From Haloarcula pelagica (lineage in GTDB: Archaea; Halobacteriota; Halobacteria; Halobacteriales; Haloarculaceae): a DNA stretch of 64,000 bases. Positions within the stretch are counted from its first letter, which is position 1. Each line of letters begins with the position of its first letter. This document shows positions 57,461 through 64,000 of the stretch, one piece after another. The stretch covers positions 1,364,001 to 1,428,000 of the forward strand of contig NZ_CP126161.1 in assembly GCF_030127105.1 (NCBI RefSeq). The letters run 5' to 3'. The translations under genes and the position numbers were made by a program. The notes beneath the pieces are model-generated. The model did no database searches and was not told the DNA's origin. It worked only from the letters and a program-made list of their open reading frames with translations.

Positions 57461-58142
57461 TTCGATATAGCGGATAGGGATATACCACCGGCTGGGGCGG
57501 TCGGACACACGATTGTGAACGCAGGCGGTGACTGCCAGCGACGACCGCGACGAGCGGATAGCCGCTGTGTACGGGCAGGCCCCTCCGGCAGTCTGCCCCT
57601 CGGCCCGGGAAACACCCGACCAGGATCGCCGTCTGCCGCGGGGCGCGCTGCCGAATCGGTTCAGCCGTCGGAACGGGATCGGTCGAGATCGTCTGTGCGG
57701 GTTAATACCACGCCTGTTCCGGTACGTCGCCGGGACGGTACTGCCGACCCCTGGTGTGTGGACCGGGGGGTCATCGCTGCGAGTCGCCCCGCTCCACGAT
57801 GACTGGAGAGCGTGCGCGCAGTCACGACACGTCCGGGAAGCGTCGGTCCCTGACTCGCCGCTGGGAACCCGGTACTCGCGTATCGACCGTACCGGCTGTG
57901 GGTTGATTCGAGTCGGGACAGCGTGCTGCCGCCGGTCTGTAGGAGTTCGCTGTTCGACCCCGGCCACAGTCATAAACCAGTGACCGCGATACGAAATCCG
58001 ATTGGACGGCCTGCGTGTGGCGGGCAGCGCGTGGGTGTGTTCCTGTTCTTTTCGGTCTGCCTAAAATCCGGAACTGTTTTATTCTATTAGGCAGGCCTAA
58101 AACCATGGATAGCGCCGGGACACCGCCGCCGACGTACCATCG
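57461..58142. other. Long intergenic region before the DtxR-type gene
   Basis: These 682 bases hold no convincing gene. Open frames of up to about 150 codons on both strands are rich in Arg, Cys and Ser and have no motif; none has a clear promoter. The right end carries the DtxR-type promoter with a TTTTATT box near 58077-58083 and the palindrome at 58087-58100. No tRNA or rRNA-like sequence was recognised. Confidence 0.45.
58087..58100. promoter_or_regulatory. DtxR/IdeR-type operator, box 1
   Basis: TTAGGC-AG-GCCTAA, a perfect palindrome like the metal-dependent DtxR-family boxes. It lies just after the TATA-like TTTTATT and before the probable start of transcription of the DtxR-type gene at 58143, the classic place for self-repression. 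A half-site GCCTAAAA lies at 58059-58066. Confidence 0.7.
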
Positions 58143-58517
58143 ATGACACAGGCCTCGCAGTACCTGCTCGCGCTCTACATCGCACAACACCGAGCGGAAC
58201 CGCCGATCTCGTCCGGGACCGTCGCGGAACTGCTCGATCGGTCCAGCGCGACGACATCGGAGACGTTCCAGCGGCTGGCCGAGCGCGGGCTCGTCAGCTA
58301 CGAACCGTACGAGGGGGCAACACTCACCGAGGCAGGCTGGGAGCAGGCCGCCCAACTCCACGAGACGTACGTGACGCTGTCGTGGTTCTTCCGCGATGCG
58401 TTGGAGCTGGCGGAACACGAGCGAGAAGCGATGCGTCTCGCCAGCGATGTCAGTTCGACGGTGAGCGAGCAGTTGGCGACTGCACTCCTGGGCGACGACC
58501 TCGGCGACGGTGAGTGA
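58143..58517 (+). CDS. DtxR-family metal-dependent transcriptional regulator
   Basis: A 124-residue regulator. An N-terminal winged helix-turn-helix (about residues 3-65, VAELLDRSSATTSETFQRLAE) is followed by YEGATLTEAGWEQAAQLHETY and a short helical dimerisation part. There is no SH3-like domain, so it is the short SirR/Idr-like form found in haloarchaea, where such proteins sense Fe(II) or Mn(II) and repress uptake genes. It has a perfect TTAGGC-type palindrome in its own promoter. A convergent Nfu gene with a similar box lies next to it, which supports a role in iron homeostasis. Confidence 0.82.
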   Translation: MTQASQYLLALYIAQHRAEPPISSGTVAELLDRSSATTSETFQRLAERGLVSYEPYEGATLTEAGWEQAAQLHETYVTLSWFFRDALELAEHEREAMRLASDVSSTVSEQLATALLGDDLGDGE

Positions 58518-58568
58518 GCGCCGCGGAGACGCGGCCGATCCTGAACCGGGCAGTCGCGTCGCCCCGCA

Positions 58569-58895
58569 TCAGAACGGCGGGCTGTAGTCCTCGTACTCGT
58601 CCATCCCTTCCATCTCGTCGGTCTTCGACGGCATCACGGCGGCGCGTGGCCCGCCGGCGCGGACGACCTCGACATCGTCCAGCCCGTCGACGCTCTCCGG
58701 GAGCCGCTGTTCGATCGCTTTCATCGTCATCGGGGCGATGCCACAGCCCGAGCAGGCCCCGCCGATGGCGACGGTGGCCGTCCCGGCCGCTTCGTCGACA
58801 TCGCGCACTTCGAAGGAGCCGCCGTGTTGCTGGATCTGTGGCACGTTGTTACTGAGATAGTTCCGCGTCTGTCGTTCGAGACCTTCTGCGCTCAT
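58569..58895 (-). CDS. NifU C-terminal domain (Nfu) Fe-S carrier protein, second copy
   Basis: A 108-residue Nfu protein with CxxC in GGACSGCGIAPMTMKAIE and the preceding QQHGGSFEVRDVD. It is a paralogue of the protein at 16868-17239, with a shorter tail ending in EDYSPPF. It would carry a [4Fe-4S] cluster to target enzymes. The minus-strand TATA TTTTATTATATTT (58917-58930) lies 28 bp before the ATG, and a DtxR-type box lies directly upstream of that, so this copy is probably iron-regulated. It converges on the DtxR-type gene. Confidence 0.92.
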   Translation of the reverse strand: MSAEGLERQTRNYLSNNVPQIQQHGGSFEVRDVDEAAGTATVAIGGACSGCGIAPMTMKAIEQRLPESVDGLDDVEVVRAGGPRAAVMPSKTDEMEGMDEYEDYSPPF

Positions 58896-58916
58896 TGCAC
58901 TCGACGAGTAGTGCCG

Positions 58917-58930
58917 AAATATAATAAAAC
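58917..58930 (-). promoter_or_regulatory. TATA box for the second nfu gene
   Basis: On the minus strand GTTTTATTATATTT, centred 28 bp before the ATG at 58895, a strong haloarchaeal leaderless promoter. Confidence 0.6.
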
Positions 58931-58937
58931 TGATTGA

Positions 58938-58951
58938 TTAGGAGTGCCTAA
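58938..58951. promoter_or_regulatory. DtxR/IdeR-type operator, box 2
   Basis: TTAGG-AGTG-CCTAA, 14 bp, the same length and arms as box 1, directly upstream of the nfu TATA box. A third, imperfect copy TTAGGTGGCACTAA lies at 58983-58996, between the nfu gene and the HtpX-like gene. Confidence 0.6.
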
Positions 58952-59161
58952 AAGCGAGCGAAATAGACACTATAGAGGTGTTTTAGGTGGCACTAACTCT
59001 TCGATAGACAGTTTCCTGTTACTTTTCGCATGGCCTAAACCATCGGTGGTCGTGGTGTCCAGGCGACTGTTCCCGGGGCGCCGGTCGCGGGACAGCGACT
59101 GGCCTGCGCTGTCGGTCACCCCGATCGAAGCGGTTTCGACGGTCGGGGGCGAACACTCGGT

Positions 59162-60121
59162 ATGGGAGTCGGCCGTCGCGCGCTACTGGTGGGTCTGGGT
59201 CTCTCGTCGCTCGTCGCCTGTCTCCTGACCGCCTGGGTGGGCTACCGGCTGCTCGTCGCGCTCTGGCGGGTGCGCCCGTCGCCGGCGGTCACGGCGGCCA
59301 CCGTCGTCGGGACCGCGTTCCTGTTCGGACTGGTGAGCTACTGGGCCGGGACGGCACAGCTCAAACGCTCGCTCGACGCCGTCGAGTTACCCCCCTCGCG
59401 CGCACCGGGGACCTACCAGCGGCTGGAGCGGTTGCTCTCGGTGATGGACGTACAGCGGCCACAGCTGTTGATCGCGCGGTTACCGGTGCCAAACGCCTTC
59501 GCCGTCGGCGGCCCGGGTGCGGCGATCGTCGTCGACCGCCGGCTCTTCGGGTATCTGTCCGGGGACGAACTGGAAGCGCTGCTCGCACACGAACTCGCGC
59601 ACCTGGAGAGCCGTGACGCGCTCGTCCAGACACTCGCCTACAGCCTCACCCATACCCTCGTCGGGCTGGTGAGTCTCGCCGTGTTGCCCCTCGTTCTGCT
59701 GACCGGCGGGGTCGCCCGGGCGGTGGCGCTCCTCAGGGGAACCCCGGACGAGTGGTCCCGTTCGTGGTTCGCCCGGACACAGCGGAGCGCGCTGTATCTC
59801 GTCGGCCTGCTGGGGGTCGCGGTGACCCTGCTCGTCCTGGCCTACTCCCGGCGTCGCGAGTGGGCCGCCGACGACCGAGCCGTCGAGGTGACCGGGAACC
59901 CGCTGGCGCTGGCTCGCGCGCTCCGGAAGATCGAACGGGCCGCGACACCGGAGCTGGGGCCGCTGACGCCGCTGTACGTCCACGGCGACGACGAGAACCC
60001 GCTGTCACAACTGCTGTCGACCCATCCGCCGGTCGACGACCGGATCGAGCGGCTCCGCGAACGGGCCACTCGGGAGTCGACGCCGCGGTGGACGAGCGAT
60101 CCCCCATCACGCTACCGGTAG
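59162..60121 (+). CDS. M48 family metalloprotease (HtpX-like)
   Basis: A 319-residue membrane protease. Two N-terminal membrane segments (about residues 8-33 and 43-63) precede the zinc site HELAH at 143-147; the third ligand is E233 in EWAADDRA. Two further hydrophobic segments lie between them. HtpX-type proteases degrade damaged membrane proteins. NAFAVGGPGAAIVV and THPPVDDRIERL are typical of the family. The gene is downstream of two DtxR-like boxes but about 165 bp away, so metal control is uncertain. It ends abutting the convergent next gene. Confidence 0.9.
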   Translation: MGVGRRALLVGLGLSSLVACLLTAWVGYRLLVALWRVRPSPAVTAATVVGTAFLFGLVSYWAGTAQLKRSLDAVELPPSRAPGTYQRLERLLSVMDVQRPQLLIARLPVPNAFAVGGPGAAIVVDRRLFGYLSGDELEALLAHELAHLESRDALVQTLAYSLTHTLVGLVSLAVLPLVLLTGGVARAVALLRGTPDEWSRSWFARTQRSALYLVGLLGVAVTLLVLAYSRRREWAADDRAVEVTGNPLALARALRKIERAATPELGPLTPLYVHGDDENPLSQLLSTHPPVDDRIERLRERATRESTPRWTSDPPSRYR

Positions 60122-61045
60122 CTACTCCCGGAGCAGATCGGCGAGCGTCTCCCGGAGTTCGGTGCTGCCGGGACTCTGTGGGACCTGCCCGAGGATGTCC
60201 GCCCGGAGCCGATCGAGCGCCACCGAGAGCGGGAGCGCGTCGAGTTGCGCGCCGTATTTCAGCGCGAGCCGCGGCGAGACATCGAACAGCAGTTCGCGTT
60301 TGCCGATCACCGAGTGGGTGATCGACAGCGCGTCGACGGCGGCGCCGACGAACTGCTCGCTGTCGGGGGTGTCCGGGATCGTCGCGAACAGGAACGACTC
60401 CAGTTTCGCCTCCCGCTCGTGGATCGCGGGCGGGTCGGCGAGGAAGGTGGTCCCGTCGGGCTGTTCGGGGAGCATACTCGGCCGGGGGGCATACGAGAGG
60501 ACGGCACCGGTGTGTGGGGTCGTCGCGGCCGGGAGCGGCGATGCGAGGCGTTTCGAGGGCTGGGTGTCGGTGAACACGACGACGGCGTTGGCCGCCTCAC
60601 CGTCGACTGGATCGCGCCCGTCCGGGACCTGCCGTTCGGGCTGGCGGAAGCCCCGCCGGAGTGCCTCCCGGAGCGTTCCCGGCACCGGACCGGTGTCACC
60701 GCGGAGTTCGAGGTGGACGACGACCGGCCCGTCCGCACTCTCCCGGAGCACCTCCCACAGCGTCGGGACCGCGTCCCGAGCCATCGCGGAGAGCTGATAG
60801 CAGGGACAGTTCCGCTCCGTCGCCAGCAGGCGGGCGAGCGTCGCCCCGCGCCACCCGGTGAGGTCGGCGACGTACAGCCAGGGGAGCGCCTCGATCGGCC
60901 CCACTGCGGCGTCGCCGGCGTTGTCGAGACTCGCGGGCACCAACTCCAGGTACGCCTCGATCGTGTCCCGCTCCGTGGCGAAGTAGTCACCGGCAGCGAC
61001 CGGGAGCGTCGGATCGACGCGGCAGTGTGGCGGGACCGAACTCAT
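60122..61045 (-). CDS. Haloarchaeal protein of unknown function
   Basis: A 307-residue soluble protein that I do not recognise. It starts MSSVPPHCRVDPTLP and contains a CPCYQLSAMARDAVP segment and a run VVVHLELRGD that could be a beta strand of a P-loop-like or Rossmann-like fold, but no Walker motif is present. The C-terminal half is helical (IEREAKLESFLF-type and ALDRLRADIL). No signal, membrane segment or repeat is seen. The ATG at 61045 is preferred to a GTG two codons upstream. Neighbours are the HtpX-like protease (convergent) and an acyltransferase (same strand). Confidence 0.65.
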   Translation of the reverse strand: MSSVPPHCRVDPTLPVAAGDYFATERDTIEAYLELVPASLDNAGDAAVGPIEALPWLYVADLTGWRGATLARLLATERNCPCYQLSAMARDAVPTLWEVLRESADGPVVVHLELRGDTGPVPGTLREALRRGFRQPERQVPDGRDPVDGEAANAVVVFTDTQPSKRLASPLPAATTPHTGAVLSYAPRPSMLPEQPDGTTFLADPPAIHEREAKLESFLFATIPDTPDSEQFVGAAVDALSITHSVIGKRELLFDVSPRLALKYGAQLDALPLSVALDRLRADILGQVPQSPGSTELRETLADLLRE

Positions 61046-61110
61046 TGACACCGTTTGGTCCCCGCAGGTGAAAACGGTGGCGAGTGGGGGTTCGCCCGCG
61101 ACTCACCGCC

Positions 61111-62169
61111 TCAGCGGCCGGTGAGTCGCGCCAGCGGCCGCCGGACCCGGTCGACGATCCCCTCGCCGCCCAGAACCGAGAGGAGCCGACCGGCCCGCGA
61201 GCCGATCCGCTCCCAGCGGACCGTCGCCACCGGTTCGCCGCCGAACGCCGACTTGAACGCGTAGGTCCCGTCGTCGAAATCCGGCGTGGTATCGCCGTAG
61301 TTGCAGGTGGTCAATCCCCGGTCGATCCCCCACTGGACCGCCCCGCGGTAGAGGACTTCCGAGGGGTAATACCGGAACATCTCGGGGTCGTAGGCCGGAA
61401 AGAGCAGATAGAGGCAGTCGCGTTCGTGCCCGACGACCGCGAGCAACTCGCCGGCCGACTCGCCGTCGACGCGCGCCGAGAACAGTTTGATCCGGTCGCC
61501 GATCGTCGTCAGGAGCGCCTGGAGGAACGCCCGGGAGGTCCCGTCCCCGTCGATGCGGTCCATGTGGGTGTCGTGCGCGTGGGCGAACGACCGGAGCGCC
61601 GTCTCGGTGACCGGGACTTCCGTCGCCGTGACGCCCATCTCGTCGGCCTTCCGGAGGTTCCGGCGCTTCTTCTGGCTCAGGTCGGCGGCGACGGCGTCCC
61701 ACGCCCGGTCGATGTCGAGTTCGAACTGGCAGTCACGGACCGACGGGACGTACCCCCGGGCCTGGAGCCGTGTGGCGTACCGGAGTGACTCTGGGGAGGC
61801 GGGCTTGAGCAGGTGGCCGATCGTCCGGCCGCCGGTCGCGGCGGCCATCTCGTCGGCGATCGCCCCGAAGACGGCCGCCTCGTCGGTGGCGACGAGCGCG
61901 CCGTTCGAGCCGGGGACGGCCGGCCCGAGAAAGCGAACCGGTGTCCCCGGCAGCGGCCGGACGAACGCGGGATGGACACCCACGAGCGTGCCGTTCTTGC
62001 GAACCTGGACGTGGTGGCCGGTCCATCCGGTCGCCCGCTCGGTCGCCAGCAGCCACTCGTAGCGCTCGAAGACGCTGCCGGTGCGGGACTGCTGGGCGAC
62101 GATCGCGTTCCACTCCCCCTGTTTCACCTCGGTGATCGACCGATGGGCCGAGGTCGTGAGATCGGTCAT
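61111..62169 (-). CDS. FemAB-like GNAT acyltransferase
   Basis: A 352-residue protein of the FemAB/lipid II:glycine transferase-like GNAT group. The tandem GNAT plan is seen, with a first half ending around FLGPAVPGSNGALV and a second half containing LSQKKRRNLRKADEMGV and VLYRGAVQWGIDRG followed by YAFKSAFGGEPV, which is typical of the C-terminal CoA- or tRNA-site region. Archaea lack the murein substrates of FemAB, so it may acylate a surface sugar or an amino sugar. It diverges from the Gfo/Idh/MocA oxidoreductase gene, which suggests nucleotide-sugar or glycan chemistry. Confidence 0.8.
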   Translation of the reverse strand: MTDLTTSAHRSITEVKQGEWNAIVAQQSRTGSVFERYEWLLATERATGWTGHHVQVRKNGTLVGVHPAFVRPLPGTPVRFLGPAVPGSNGALVATDEAAVFGAIADEMAAATGGRTIGHLLKPASPESLRYATRLQARGYVPSVRDCQFELDIDRAWDAVAADLSQKKRRNLRKADEMGVTATEVPVTETALRSFAHAHDTHMDRIDGDGTSRAFLQALLTTIGDRIKLFSARVDGESAGELLAVVGHERDCLYLLFPAYDPEMFRYYPSEVLYRGAVQWGIDRGLTTCNYGDTTPDFDDGTYAFKSAFGGEPVATVRWERIGSRAGRLLSVLGGEGIVDRVRRPLARLTGR

Positions 62170-62243
62170 CGCCGGACCTTCACGCCCGGCACTCGTAACT
62201 GTACGCCCCCGAACGCGGCGTGATAGGCCGGCCCTACCGTGGG

Positions 62244-62249
62244 TTTATC
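62244..62249 (+). promoter_or_regulatory. TATA box for the Gfo/Idh/MocA gene
   Basis: TTTATC, about 28 bp before the ATG at 62274, fits a leaderless start and supports that ATG over an upstream in-frame ATG at 62220. Confidence 0.5.
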
Positions 62250-62273
62250 CCCGCGCCCGCCGAGAGAGCCACC

Positions 62274-63272
62274 ATGACGACACTGGCTGTCGGGGTGGTC
62301 GGCGCCGGCTGGATGGCGACCGACTACCACATCCCTGCCTTCGAGAGCCACCCGCGGACCCGGGTGGTCGCCGTCGCCGAGCGGGACGAGGAACGCCGGA
62401 GTGCGGTCGGCGAGGAGTTCTCTCTGCCGAGCTACCCGGACGTGACGACGATGCTGGCCGAGACGGACCTGGACGTGGTCTCGATCTGTACGCCGCCGGC
62501 GACCCACGAGCCGATCTTCCTGTCGGCCGTCGAGGCCGGCTGTCACGTCCTCTGTGAGAAGCCGCTGACGACGGACGCCGAGAGCGCCCGCCGGATGCGC
62601 GACGCCGCCCACGAACGCGGCGTCGTCACGCAGGTGGGCTATCTCAACCGCTACTACGCGAACTATCAGCGGGCGCTGACGATCCTCTCGAACGCGCTGC
62701 TTGGCGATCTCGTCGAGGTGTCGGTCGCCAACCACTCCGCGGCGCCCGGACAGGGCTGGTACTACGACCCGTCTGTCTCCGGCGGCGGCGTCGCTCGCGA
62801 TCTGTTCCCCCACACGCTCGACGTGGTCCTGGAACTGTTCGAGGACGCGCCGACCGTGACCGACGCCAGCGTCCGCCACCTCCGGGACCGCCCGGTCGAG
62901 GACGCCGCCCGGCTATCGCTGTCGTTTTCGGGCGTCCCCGCCGAGTTCTCGGCGACCTGGACACAGACCGACGGCGTCTCGCGGTTCCTCGTCGTCGGCA
63001 CCGAGGGGTGGCTGGAGATCACGCCCGATCGGCTGTCGGGCGACATCCACGGCCGCCCCCTGGAGTTCGAACACGGGGAACTCCCGATCGTCGACATCGG
63101 CGTCGCCGACCTCTACCCGGCCGGGACCGAGGCGCCACACACCGCCCGCATCCACGACTTCGCGGACCACGCCGCCGCCGGCGACACCGACACGGCCGCC
63201 CCGGTCGACCGGGGGGTCGAAATCGCCGAGATCCTCGACGCGGCCTACGAGCAGGCAGGGGTGCAGCGATGA
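62274..63272 (+). CDS. Gfo/Idh/MocA family oxidoreductase
   Basis: A 332-residue NAD(P)-dependent sugar oxidoreductase. The Rossmann motif is VVGAGWMATDYHIPAF near residue 8; the conserved EKPL motif is CEKPLTTDAES, and the second domain includes GGGVARDLFPHTLDVVLEL with the family His. Members oxidise or reduce inositols, glucose or nucleotide sugars. The stop overlaps the start of an NAD-dependent epimerase gene by four bases, which supports a nucleotide-sugar pathway. Substrate unknown. Confidence 0.9.
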   Translation: MTTLAVGVVGAGWMATDYHIPAFESHPRTRVVAVAERDEERRSAVGEEFSLPSYPDVTTMLAETDLDVVSICTPPATHEPIFLSAVEAGCHVLCEKPLTTDAESARRMRDAAHERGVVTQVGYLNRYYANYQRALTILSNALLGDLVEVSVANHSAAPGQGWYYDPSVSGGGVARDLFPHTLDVVLELFEDAPTVTDASVRHLRDRPVEDAARLSLSFSGVPAEFSATWTQTDGVSRFLVVGTEGWLEITPDRLSGDIHGRPLEFEHGELPIVDIGVADLYPAGTEAPHTARIHDFADHAAAGDTDTAAPVDRGVEIAEILDAAYEQAGVQR

Positions 63273-64000
63273 CGGTGCTCGTCACCGGCGCGACCGGCTT
63301 CATCGGCCTGAACCTCCTGCACGCGATGGCAGCCGAGGACGTGGCCGCGCTCGTCAGGCCCGGCGCCTCGACCGCCCGGCTTCCCGACGGCGTGACCGTC
63401 GTCGAGGGGAGCCTCACCGACGACTCGCTGGCGGTGGCGGCGACCGACCCCGACGCCGTCGTCCACCTCGCGGCCGCGACCTACGCCGAGTCCGAGATGG
63501 ACGCGACCAACGTCGGCGGAACCGAGCGACTGGTCGCGGCGGCGGCCGACCACGGCGTCGATCGGATCGTCTTCCTCAGCACGATCGGCGCCCACCCGGA
63601 GGTGCCAAGCGACCCGAACTCGACGTACCAGCAGTCGAAGGTCGCCGCCGAGGAACTGCTGTTCCGGCGGGATCACCCGTTCGATGTCTCGGTGCTGTAT
63701 CCGACCTACATCCTCGGGCCCCTGGACTACCGGCTGGCCCGCTACGACCTGGTGCGCCCGATCGCGTCCAACCGGGTGCTGGTCCCGCCGCTGTACACCC
63801 ACGACAAGTACAACATCGTCCACGTCGACGACGTGGTCCGCACGATCGAGCACTGCCTCTCGACGGGCGCCGACGGGCGCCACCTCGTGACGGGGCCGAA
63901 CCTCACGACCGGGCAGGTGCTCGGGACGATCGCTCGCCACGCGCCGGGTCAGTGTCGGGTCGTGAACGTCCCCTTCGGCGTCACGCGCTGGGTCGTCAAG
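63269..64000 (+). CDS. NAD-dependent epimerase/dehydratase, 3' end outside window
   Basis: The 5' 244 codons of an extended SDR. The ATG at 63269 overlaps the oxidoreductase stop and begins MTVLVTGATGFIGLNLL with the cofactor motif; HLAAATYAES and STIGAHPEV follow, then the catalytic YxxxK in TYQQSKVAAEELL and DDVVRTIEHCL in the sugar-binding part. The frame is open to the window end. Such enzymes epimerise or dehydrate nucleotide sugars or reduce related substrates. It forms an operon with the Gfo/Idh/MocA gene. Confidence 0.9.
   Translation, partial: MTVLVTGATGFIGLNLLHAMAAEDVAALVRPGASTARLPDGVTVVEGSLTDDSLAVAATDPDAVVHLAAATYAESEMDATNVGGTERLVAAAADHGVDRIVFLSTIGAHPEVPSDPNSTYQQSKVAAEELLFRRDHPFDVSVLYPTYILGPLDYRLARYDLVRPIASNRVLVPPLYTHDKYNIVHVDDVVRTIEHCLSTGADGRHLVTGPNLTTGQVLGTIARHAPGQCRVVNVPFGVTRWVVK

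Noticed and set aside
57528-57983. A 151-codon frame between uvrC and the DtxR-type gene
   Set aside because: Arg/Cys-rich without recognisable pattern, with competing frames of similar length on both strands.

Overview
This window comes from a haloarchaeon (class Halobacteria). The DNA is uniformly GC-rich and the predicted proteins are acidic. Most transcription units start with a TATA-like box about 25-30 bp before the ATG, which indicates leaderless mRNAs. Gene content fits: PspA, an archaeal DHH nuclease, haloarchaeal lipoproteins with a lipobox, and the bacterial-derived genes ligA, uvrC and riboflavin synthase found in many haloarchaea. I saw no rRNA, tRNA, CRISPR array, transposase or integrase.

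Layout. 0-4 kb: the 3' end of an aldehyde dehydrogenase, then a leftward unit (amidohydrolase, Rieske protein, RraA/HMG-aldolase-like protein) next to an IclR-type regulator; this is a small catabolic unit of unknown substrate. 4.6-7.3 kb: hemC-cobA-hemD tetrapyrrole operon. 7.4-13.6 kb: a complete Fe/polyamine/thiamine-type ABC importer, translationally coupled to a metallophosphoesterase and followed by an MFS carrier. 13.6-17.2 kb: PspA, a DHH phosphoesterase, two small haloarchaeal proteins and an Nfu Fe-S carrier. 17.5-29.4 kb: a galactoside-utilisation island with GH42 beta-galactosidase, an SDR dehydrogenase, D-galactonate dehydratase, a CUT1 sugar ABC importer, an IclR regulator and a GH36 alpha-galactosidase. 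Together these could import galactosides, hydrolyse them and pass galactose through galactonate to 2-keto-3-deoxygalactonate.

29.5-41 kb: a sulfatase-fold enzyme with a YbhN-type membrane protein, ketopantoate reductase, a PRC-barrel/rubredoxin-like protein, a stand-alone SdhA/NadB-type flavoprotein, a histidine kinase, a metallophosphoesterase remnant, a DMT transporter and metX-metY for methionine. 41-48 kb: a MoxR ATPase convergent with a four-gene unit (transglutaminase/DUF4129, small membrane protein, DUF58, large membrane protein). Each of these four genes carries one frame disruption, while I noticed no frame break in the other full-length genes.

48-57.5 kb: an ABC-2 exporter, NAD-dependent DNA ligase, riboflavin synthase behind an 18-bp perfect palindrome, a class V aminotransferase, two membrane proteins and UvrC. 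58-64 kb: a DtxR-family regulator and a second Nfu protein sharing TTAGG-type palindromic boxes, an HtpX-like protease, an unrecognised protein, a FemAB-like acyltransferase, a Gfo/Idh/MocA oxidoreductase and the start of an NAD-dependent epimerase cut by the window end.

The best leads are the multiply frameshifted DUF58 cluster, three sets of palindromic operators lying beside their likely regulator or target genes, and the galactoside island. All functional names rest on motif recognition by eye; no database search was run.
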